Shown here: in pieces, positions 55,675 to 64,000 of the stretch
Position numbering within the stretch: the stretch's first letter is position 1
Layout of the letters: every line of letters starts with the position of its first letter
Assembly: GCA_026874595.1 (NCBI GenBank)
Contig: CM049315.1
Location: 70,999,916-71,063,915 of the forward strand
DNA: 64,000 nt
Source: Sipunculus nudus
Taxonomy: Eukaryota > Annelida > Sipuncula > Golfingiida > Sipunculidae
Direction of reading: 5' to 3'
Position numbers and translations under genes: made by a program
The notes under the pieces: generated by a model
What the model was told of the DNA's origin: nothing
What the model saw: the letters and a program-made list of their open reading frames with translations, nothing else
The model's database searches: none

Positions 55675-57892
55675 AGCGAACCTGTGAGCTTATGCAATGG
55701 TGCGGCGTCGGGTGTCGTACGTCGAACGTCGTCTGCACGTTTACCATAGCTACCTAATTTTTTGCAAATAATCAGTCATCTATAAAACTCTATCGGATTT
55801 TGTTTATTTTTTTCTAAATGCATTTTCTTAGATTTTATATGGAAAAAGCTAAAAAAAGCTCTAAAAATCTTCTCCGAAACTGTCCAGCCGAATGGTCCAA
55901 TATTTCACAGAAATAATTCCTGGAACAATCTCTCTCAAGTTTGTTCGAATGGTTCCAGTTTGGAGATTTTTGGCCGAGTTACAGAAGGTTGAACTTAGTC
56001 ATCTGTCCAAAATGGCACACTAAAATTAAAATCTCAGAAACGGCTTAAACTATTATCACCAAATTTTATACCAATTTTTGTCACATATGTCATATCTGAA
56101 ATTGAGGTATTGGTGGCGCCACCTACATTGATGTGTTTTTTACTAGCGAAAATGTAATTTTAAACTCATCTAGCTTATACCCTGATTTATGATGAAACTG
56201 TTAGGCTGATTGGTTTCAACTTTACAAGAATTATTCTATGGTAGGGTTCTGCCAGTTTTATAAGAATAGATTGGGTAAATACAGCTTTAAAAAAGCAGTG
56301 TAGCCAATTGAAAAAGACTTTCTGTGTTTAAAAACAGATTTGACCACATGCTGAGTTTCAGCTGCCAAGTCAAGAGGCCATTCAGTACAAACAGGTGGGG
56401 TCCAACTGACCTGGCTCTAGACGTATAGACACAATGTATAGATGCAGAATTCCCAGATTATTGGAACTATATCTTTCAGAAAAAACTTGGTTTGCATTTT
56501 AAGCGAATCTGGTTTATCATCAGGTCACATGTTGACCGATTAGGCTAAAAATTTTGTACACTTGTAGCCCTTTGATAGCTTTATAACATAGATTAAAAAT
56601 GGTGGCGCCACCTGCAACCATTTTTGCACAGCGTCCATCAGTCCATCAGCCTTGGAATAATATCACTCATATCTCATTTTCCACCTAAAATTTTGCAGGT
56701 TTATACATACTGGACACCTTTCTAAATTTTATGACATGTGGCGCCACCTACATTCAGGTTTACTCTGGAGACATCAAAGCTCATATCTCGGGAACCGATT
56801 GATCGAGTTGACCGAAATTTTGCATGTGTATAGATCTCGCATAGCTCTTCATCATAGACAAAACTGGTGGCGCCACCTGAAACCACTTATGCACAGCATC
56901 CATCTGTTCATCTGCCGTGGGATTAAATCATTCATATCTCAGCAGTGGTTGACTTATTCACCTTAAATTTTGCAGGTTTATACATCCCGGACAGCTTTCT
57001 TGATTTTATGACATGTGGCGCCACCTACGTTCACGTTTACTCTGCAGACATCCAAACTCGTATCTCGGGAACCGTTTGACGGATTGAGCAAAAATTTTGC
57101 ATGTGTATAGATCTCACATAGCTCTTCATCATAGGCAAAACTGGTGGTGCCACCTGCAACCATTTATGCACAGCGTCCATCTGCCTTGGATAAAAATCAC
57201 TCATATCTCAGAAGTGGTTTGACCATTCCACTTGACATTTTGCAGGTTTATACATCCAGGACAGCTTTCTCGATTTTATGTAGGTGGCGCCACCTACATT
57301 CAGGTTTACTCTGCAGACATCAAAGCTCATATCTCGGGAACCGTTAGACCGATTGGGCCAAAATTGTATAGCATGTGTATAGATCTCACATAGCTCTTCA
57401 TCATAGGCAAAACTGGTGCGCCACCTGCAACCATTTATGCACAGCGTCCATCTGTTCATCTGCCTTGGGATAAAATCACTCATATCTCAGCAGTGGTTTG
57501 ACTTATCCACCTGAAATTTTGCAGGTTTATACATCCTGGACAATTTTCTCGATTTTATGACAGGTGGCACCACCTATATTCACATTTACGCTGCAGACAT
57601 ACATCCTATTATGCAACACACCTCACTCTATTCCCCTTGCCACGTAATCCATGCCTCACTTCACCCATCCCACTCTGATTTCTGCGGATACACATAGTCG
57701 ACTACCCATAATCCAGTTTTAAAATGTCCTAGTCTGAAACTTGCAGGTCCGAAACGTCCATTTTGCTGAAATCATATTGACAAAGGTAGATATGCAGGAC
57801 TTAAGAGGATCAGTATTAAACTTAAAAAATAAACCTCCATTCATACTCCCTAACTGTGCACAGGTTCGCATTAGGCCTGTAGGCCTTCTTGA
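55675..57892 (-). repeat. 2.2 kb nested tandem-core repeat, palindrome-rich
   Basis: In minus orientation it ends ...CATAAGCTCACAGGTTCGCT followed by AAAAA, after a GACG-rich spacer (55705-55735). The core unit of about 275-290 bases repeats near 56595, 56870, 57140 and 57410, each with GGTGGCGCCACCTGCAACCA, TGCACAGCGTCCATC, TTTTGCAGGTTTATACATCC, GATTTTATGACATGTGGCGC and ATCTCGGGAACCG. Perfect GGTGGCGCCACC at 56112, 56601, 56866 and 57283. The 5' end (57605-57720) is shared with the repeat at 44745. The last part (57725-57892), including TTCGCATTAGGCCTGTAGGC, also occurs near 18585 and may be a separate piece. Confidence 0.75.
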
Positions 57893-58300
57893 TTCCATGC
57901 ATTATACATATAATACAAATTAAGGTAATTAAAGGTAATCGACAGGAAGCTGGACCTTTAGTTGCCTGTTAGATCAGTTTCAAAGGTATTTAAAAGGACA
58001 CTTTTTAGTTGATGCTGCAAGGCTATTGAAGTGTTCGATCAGTTTCTGGAACAGTCAAGAAAACAGGAACACGCTTGTGTCGTTCAAATGAGAAATGTGG
58101 AATCAAACGGAAGGTTGAAAGTAGGCATCAGAGAATTCGAATTTAGGACAATTTTATATGTTGGAATGAAAACAAAATATGAATAAACAAAAATTTAAAT
58201 CGAAACAGGTTTTGTCATCTACAGGCAACGATGTGACTTTTATTAAATTGAACCCACGAGGAGGCAGACACAAGAATACTGCTGCATGTAAATGATGCAA
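57893..58300 (+). repeat. Right part of the split dispersed repeat
   Basis: ATGCATTATACATATAATAC, then GGTAATCGACAGGAAGCTGG onward matches 14895-15345 at high identity, including GTCAAGAAAACAGGAACACG and GTGGAATCAAACGGAAGG. Confidence 0.75.
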
Positions 58301-58588
58301 AAGCCTGTGGATCACAACAGGCCGTGTAATTAGCCGTGATACTGATGAACTGGTCCTGCTTGTGGCACACATGCCATTCTATGCCCGAGTCTTTGGCTTC
58401 AGGCATTACATAAGAAAACAAATAAGATATCCTGTACAAAGATCACTGTTGGTATTCCATGCATTAAGTAGATCAGATACTTCCAGTCAAGTTGCAGGCA
58501 TTAACAAACAAAAGGCATGGAAAACATTTTTTATGTATCCGGAACTGCTAGCAGTTGTGAGAGAAGATGAATTTTTAAAGAATTAAAT
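58206..58588 (+). pseudogene. Academ-like transposase fragment, XPG-type motifs
   Basis: Upstream pieces in shifted frames (CDFY, TRRQTQEYCCM, KPVDHNRPC) lead to SRDTDELVLLVAHMPFYARV, a spacer, then RSLLVFHALSRSDTSSQVAG and INKQKAWKTFFMYPELLAVV, ending at TAA. The acidic DTD and SDTS blocks match those of the 4.8-5.3 kb fragment and, more distantly, the nuclease part of the 24-28 kb transposase. The central helix between the motifs is shortened. Stops at 58300-58330 show decay. It is one of three copies of this lineage in the window. Confidence 0.65.
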
Positions 58589-60648
58589 TTATATATATAT
58601 AAAGGGCATTTTAAAAATGATAATGGTAAAAGCGAGGGCGTTTTCGTAGCTTGTTGACAGATGGCGCTCGTGTTTGTGAAGTAGCCTGACACGGGACGCG
58701 CTCATGATGGTGTCGCTACGTTTTATTATACGCAAGATTCTTAACTATTTCAGTATTTTAAAGGTGGGGAAACAATAAAGGTTTTGGGTTATTTTAAAGT
58801 TTATATACATAAAATGTTTTACAACCCTATAAATCTTTCCAAATAATTCTCCGGCTCTTCATAGATTGTCCGACTTTTAGACATAACCTATTTGCTATCA
58901 ATGTCAAGGACATCATTCTGCAGCGTCTCTTTCAACAATCACAACAGTACACTTCTACCAGTTCAAGTATAAACATGGGTTTTTTTTTATAATATATTGA
59001 TTGAGAATATGCGTTATACATACTTGTATCACAGGCAGTAGCGCCCGGTTCCTACTGGTGGTGTTCAGTACATCCTTGCTCAGGTCAGTTATCCGCTCTG
59101 TCCATCTGAAATCTAGCCAGCAAACCGCATTCGTCGAACATGTCGATTGGGTTGCTTCGATCTGTAAAACTGCGTTACCTTCGCAATGCTCTTGCCGCAT
59201 GAAGCTGGTTCTTTCTTATTAACGCCGCCATATTCGATCTAAAGACCAGACTCAAGACTCTCAAAGACCTTTATTGAGTTACCATGACAATCATGCGCAT
59301 TTCAAGACAATGCTCAAGACAGTCTTGGATATTTAAACCGAACGGGACTCGAGACTCGAGCTTCAAGACCTGTCTTGAGCTCAAGTCTGTCTTTAGATGT
59401 ATATTGAAACCCACCTAAGACAATTTTACACCTGTTTGGAAATGATAAAACAAATTGCAATTTTGCAACTGTGTCATCATCAGAAACTTCACCATTGGTT
59501 GCAAGAGCTTACTCCTCCTCAATGACTCCACCAAGATTAGTAGGAATGCAGCACAAGAATCATGTCAGAAAGAATGAAGCGAACTTAATGCTTAATCCTC
59601 AGACTCCACCGAGTAGAAACATCAGTGAATTTCATAAGAACCAACATCTGCATATAGTAGAAATTAATCATAGTGTATCAGGTGTCCTTTTGGGATAAAT
59701 ATTGTTACAGCATGTTACCCTATAGAACTAAATCTAGACTTAAAATTTAAATAACAGGGGGGGGGGGGGGATATGCCATTGTCTCATACTTTACTCCAAT
59801 TAAAGGATTTCTTACCTGAAAATCAAAACATAAATTCATTTCCGAGTCTGAAAAAAATCCTTGAATGTTTTTCCATTCTGTCCATATAGTGTCTATACAT
59901 GCTTGCTTTTAGTGACTATAAAGACTTATGCTTTCAACATCATTGTTGTTTACCATCAAATTGACGGTAGGTGGCAACCTCGACAAACTCTGTTGTCCAT
60001 ATGAATACATGTCATCATCCAGACCCAACAGGTTTATGAGTAGAGAAAGGGGGCAAAGTACCTCAATTTCTCCTGAGCTGAGGCTCACATAGAGGGCAAT
60101 GTTATCTTCATTATCCGCCCCACTCCTTCTATTACTGCTCCAATGTGAGGTACATGAGTAAAATGGACATCACTAAGCTGCAAAGATATGTAGAATAATA
60201 AGTACCTGCCTTCACCAAAAAAAAAGAAAAAAAATATTCATAAAGATTGGAGGTGACTGTTTATGAGTAACATATTTTCACAGGTGATTTGACTGCTGTT
60301 GAAAATCAATTCAGTCTTCCACAATTTAGACTGAGATTAAACAGTCACCAACTAGTTCATTTAATTTATGTATGTGATATGTCCTAGCGTTAAAGTTGTA
60401 AAATCCATAGTAAAATCCAGTAAAATCAGTTTCAAATTAAACTTCCAATATGAACAGAATAAATCTATATATTCTGATAGTTTTTGTCAAGAACTCATAA
60501 GATTCACACATTACTGAATCCAAATGACTGAAACACACAAAAGTAATATACTCTACATGAAGTATAGTCCTGCCTTGGCTTTAGTGTATTGATGTAAATG
60601 CTTGATGTAAAATGCTTCAAATAGAACGTGATTCCATGTACCGATAGA
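58589..60648. other. 2 kb without a recognised gene
   Basis: 59230-59400 is rich in CAAGAC/GTCTTG and CTCGAG words on both strands (ACTCAAGACTCTCAAAGACC, GACTCGAGACTCGAGC, CTTGAGCTCAAG), probably a small foldback or MITE. A G tract lies at 59757-59770. A 75-codon plus frame at 59471 has no domain. Confidence 0.4.
59757..59770. repeat. G homopolymer (14 bp)
   Basis: Fourteen consecutive Gs. Confidence 0.9.
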
Positions 60649-60810
60649 CAGAGTTGGGTCCGAGTACTTCTAAAATACTCGAGTAGGAGTACTTAGTACT
60701 TCAAAAGTACTCTAGTACAGGGATGAGTATTTTGCACTTTTTTTTCAAAAGAACTCGGGTACGAGTACTGAGTACTCAAAATGTACTCATGAGTACTTAA
60801 ATGAGTACTT
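60649..60810 (+). repeat. Left hAT end, GAGTACT-rich
   Basis: GAGTACTT, CTCGAGTAGGAGTACT, GGGTACGAGTACTGAGTACT-like words, many of them palindromic (GAGTACTC). Inverse of 63340-63510. Confidence 0.8.
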
Positions 60811-61539
60811 TTTGTAACCAAACTTGGTTAATGATGTTATTAAATTAAATATATTCTCAGAAAGTAAAGAATATTTTTATTAATGAAAACCCAGTTCAAA
60901 ATAATAATATATACAATGTTGTGTTATGCTTGATCAAATTACTGAGGCGAAATGCAAACAATATAAACAGGCCATATACAGTTGAAATATATTAAAGCAT
61001 TATCTTATTAAAGGAGACGGTTTGCATTGAAGAAACATATGGTCTCGTAGGTTCTCAAAAATATATTTCTTAGCCAGGACAAGATAAACAATTTACTTAA
61101 TATTGTATTATGCAAATTCAAAATAGCGGTGGGAATAATCAGAAACTACAACCTAAAATAGTTACATAAAGGTTAATGAATATAATTATATTGTTAAATG
61201 AAATCTCACTGACATTGTATAAAGCATATAACCATATGTTAACCATATGTTATCATATAATAATAACAATGATAACAATTATAATAAAAATAACAATCAT
61301 ATATCAAGTTATGAATAATATGTGGCTGTAGCCTAATGCAAATATTTAATTACAACCGGTATATGTGAAAATAGTATAAAAAACATATCTGACAGACTGA
61401 CCATGTCATTCATTATGTTTAATAATTTATGAGTATTAACAACAGTTATGTCAGTGATTATTACAAAAAGGAATGAAGCAATAGTAATACGTAATATAAA
61501 TAGGATATATTTTCAAAGTAAGTAAGAGTAATATTGACA

Positions 61540-62230
61540 GACAGACAGTTTATTATTATAGTGACATGTAACATACAGGATATAAACTTAATCATAGGCA
61601 TATCAGTCAGTTACCCAGCCCTCCTTGGGCTTATATGTCATCTAAAGTATATATAGACAATAAAGACATAGTGGTACATTTTTAACAATAATAAACATCA
61701 TTAGAATATATGGGCTGCGCATGTTCTAACAGATTAAGAGAAAAGTAAACATTTCTTCTTGTTCCAAGAGCGGACCAAGTATTCAGCCAAAATCTTACAA
61801 CCACAACCCATTAAATAAACCGATTGATCGGTTTTATCAAGAAGAGGAAATTGTGCATAATTGCAGGACGCTTTATCATATAGATTTGTTCAGAGTTTAT
61901 TGTAAGCAGAACATTCAAAAATGAAGTGTTTTTCATCTTCGCGGACTTCACCATTATTACACATAGGACAAACACTTTCTTCAATATTTAGTCTCCTATA
62001 TTGTTTTGTAACATCATCTTTAATATTTTGAAATCTGTCATTTTCTATTTTCAGTGGGAGTATACCACATCTATGCTGAGCAAGTAGTGATCTTTGCTGT
62101 CGGGTCATAAACTTTTTAACATATACTTCAGTACTATATGTGGTTTTAAAACTGTTATAAGTTCTTAATTTTGGTGTTGATCGACATTGTTCGATCCATT
62201 TAGTAAAGCAGTGCTGTTTTGAATCTTATT
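61540..62230 (-). pseudogene. LINE 3' tail inside the hAT element
   Basis: The minus frame 61890-62108 reads MTRQQRSLLAQHRCGILPL, KIENDRFQNIK and SVCPMCNNGEVREDEKHFIF followed by ECSAYNKL. This is the C-terminal zinc-binding C-x-x-C...H-x-x-x-x-C region of non-LTR retrotransposon ORF2 proteins. About 350 bases of 3' untranslated sequence follow, ending near 61540 with CTGTCTGTCTGTC as the tail repeat. It is 5'-truncated, the normal fate of a LINE insertion, and may be why the host hAT copy is larger than a minimal MITE. Confidence 0.65.
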
Positions 62231-63339
62231 ACATGACAGGGATTTTGTACATCTAATAATACATAATATTACAATTGATAAAAAAAGAAATTTGAATTAG
62301 TTATGGTTAAAGTACCACTAGTAATAGAATAATAGCTATCACTTTGGTATTACAACTCAAGGCTAACACATCTGATGAATTGACTGTTTGTTGGATTAGG
62401 TTGATAGAGCATAATTAAGGGCCCAGAGTAGTGTGATTAGTTAATGTTTGGTGCTTTCATGGTCCAGTGGGCACTGGACAGAAGGCTTTGGCTTGCGGTT
62501 AACCCCTGGTTCTCATTGTTGATTCATTAAGTAGGCTTGGTCATTAAACATTGCAGAAATCCTTTGTGAGAAAACACAGTATGTTGGGCAAGTTATTGTC
62601 AGCTGATGGTAGAATGTGATGCCGAAGCCTATGTTGTAGCAGCTACGGGGTGTATGGTCTGATAGTCACAGCTTTTCATGGGTCAATCAGTTGACAGTCA
62701 ACAGCTGAGTCTTAGTTGTGCCACAGACTGTGTACAGAGCCCATCAAAGACTGCAATTCCCACTGCATATCTGCTAAACCTACACTCACGTTTAGTTTCA
62801 TATTTAAATTAATTCAAGCTTGATTAGCCCAAACCCCAGAGCACTGCTGAATTAATGTTATGATGAACAGGTTCTGAGTATATTTATTTGTATTGAATAG
62901 TGGCAAATCTTAACTTTTTTATTTTGGGATCTTTCAAAAATTAGATTTTTTTTTCTCCTAAAATATAACTTAGTATGAATTTGCTGATTTAATGTTTTAT
63001 TGAACAATATGTTGTACTTATATTGCTGGAAATAAAGAATTCTGTACACATGTACACATGAATTGCATGAATGAATTAATAATAAAATGATTCAATTTAT
63101 TTATATTTTATATTAAATAAAAGTGTTAGTATAAGTAAAAGAAGCAAAGTAATAGTAGTAGTTATCAATGCTGTAATAGTTTCAGTAATAGTAACAGATG
63201 GTTTACTTTTAAGTACTATTATATATGATATTATATATGTTATATATTATATATATATCTTTCTATAATATTCTACAATAAATAATTACTAATATAATAA
63301 AATGAGAATAAAGTTTATAGAAAAATATGAAATACCCAA

Positions 63340-63510
63340 AAGTACTCATGAAGTACTCATGTGAGTACCGAGTACTTTCAAAGTACTCGAGTACAAGTAC
63401 GAGTGCTTTTGTGATTTTTAAAAAGTACTCGAGTACGAGTACTGAGTACTTAAAAAAAGTACTCATGGGTACGAGTACTATGAGTACGAGTACTTTTGGA
63501 CACAACTCTT
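63340..63510 (-). repeat. Right hAT end, AGTACTC-rich
   Basis: AAAGTACTCATG, AGTACTCGAGTACGAGTACT and GAGTACTTTTGGACAC. Frames on both strands here are translations of the STSTS-type repeat. Confidence 0.8.
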
Positions 63511-63518
63511 CCGATAGA

Positions 63519-64000
63519 CGCGACGGAACTCAGTTCTAGCTCTTATCTCTAAAGACCTGTAAAGCCTGTATGGCGAATCCGTGATATTTGCATATTAGGG
63601 CGTCACAAGGCTCCTGACGATTCCCTCGCATTTGCATATCAGGCCGCCTGGCCTCCAGTGGCATTGTTACTATGAGGAAACTAACAGCGCCCCATATATA
63701 GGCAATATACAGATAAACCTTTTAGAAAGTCCATACATGGACCTTCGTGTTCTATGATATATATCTGCTGTTCGAACATACGGTCCATGGGCAAATTTTA
63801 GTGTATTGTAGACGATATCGCAACGATTTTGTACTCTGTATTTGTTAGTGTTCAAGTTACACATGAACGTTTTGCAACTGTTGAGTTGCCAACACACTGA
63901 ACGTGGTGATCGTTTCTGTCAGCCGGTACATGAATAAGAGTTAGACTGCGTTCGTCGCGTTTGGACCTCAGTATTTCACGCTGATTGGCTGAGCTGGAGA
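63519..64000. other. Right edge, no recognised gene
   Basis: TTTGCATATTAGGGCGTCAC and ATTTGCATATCAGGCCGC are a loose direct duplication near 63590-63650, each with the octamer ATTTGCAT or a close form. A 75-codon minus frame at 63670 has no domain. Confidence 0.4.

Larger units (their letters stand above)
60649..63510. mobile_element. hAT-type non-autonomous element, 8-bp target duplication
   Basis: CCGATAGA occurs immediately before (60641-60648) and immediately after (63511-63518). The left end CAGAGTTGGGTCCGAGTACT is inverse to the right end, AGTACTTTTGGACACAACTC followed by TT, apart from small changes. Both ends continue for about 180 bases as GAGTACT/AGTACTC repeats. No hAT transposase frame is present; the interior is AT-rich and holds a LINE tail. 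The 8-bp duplication and CAGAG-type ends are diagnostic of hAT. Confidence 0.85.

Noticed and set aside
63327-63539. STSTS-rich plus frame and its minus counterpart
   Set aside because: Translations of the GAGTACT repeat at the hAT end.

Overview
This is a eukaryotic, AT-rich, intron-using genomic window with no recognisable single-copy host gene. It reads as a transposon graveyard. The dispersed repeat types (GGACGGACGG tracts, cores built on GTGACCTTGACC and TCAAGGTCA, repeated GGTGGCGCCACC palindromes, hairpin tails ending in TAAAAA or GATAATTA) are of the kind I associate with mollusc, especially bivalve, genomes. The taxon is an inference from style and is not proven here. There are no operons, rRNA genes, convincing tRNA genes or CRISPR arrays.

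Layout. 0-3.3 kb: minus-strand LINE of the L1/Tx1 type (ORF1, then endonuclease plus reverse transcriptase running off the left edge). 3.4-6.8 kb: tandem repeat with hairpin tail, an Academ-like XPG-nuclease fragment and a PIF/Harbinger transposase first exon. 6.8-7.2 kb: solo LTR with 5-bp target duplication. 7.2-14.9 kb: mostly non-coding repeats. 14.9-17.1 kb: transposon protein relics and a LINE RT fragment. 18.6-20.2 kb: an LTR remnant split by a younger repeat. 20.4-23.5 kb: a convergent transposase / YqaJ-type exonuclease pair matching the ISL2EU plan. 24.1-28.7 kb: the best-preserved element, an Academ-type DNA transposon with about 300-bp near-identical terminal inverted repeats, an XPG-like nuclease domain, one short intron, two in-frame TAG codons and one frameshift. 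30-35 kb: repeat fragments and a second LTR. 35.3-37.1 kb: an internally deleted PIF/Harbinger element with TAA target duplication. 37.1-37.9 kb: TACGAC-rich foldback repeat. 38.6-39.4 kb: broken DDE-like transposase. 42.8-43.7 kb: an ACCAA/TTGGT self-complementary block. 44.7-48.5 kb and 52.4-58.6 kb: nested tandem-core repeats. 49.4-50.7 kb: transposase and RecQ-type helicase remnants. 60.6-63.5 kb: hAT-type element with an 8-bp target duplication, containing a LINE tail.

Two things stand out. First, the Academ-type element with its three related XPG-domain fragments elsewhere in the window. Second, a shared architecture in many otherwise different dispersed repeats: tandem core, GGAC- or CGG-rich spacer, terminal hairpin with different stem sequences, then TAAAAA or GATAATTA. 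Three nested cases show this class inserted into A or T runs, with an uninterrupted paralogue as the empty site. All similarity calls were made by eye; homology searches and alignments were not run.
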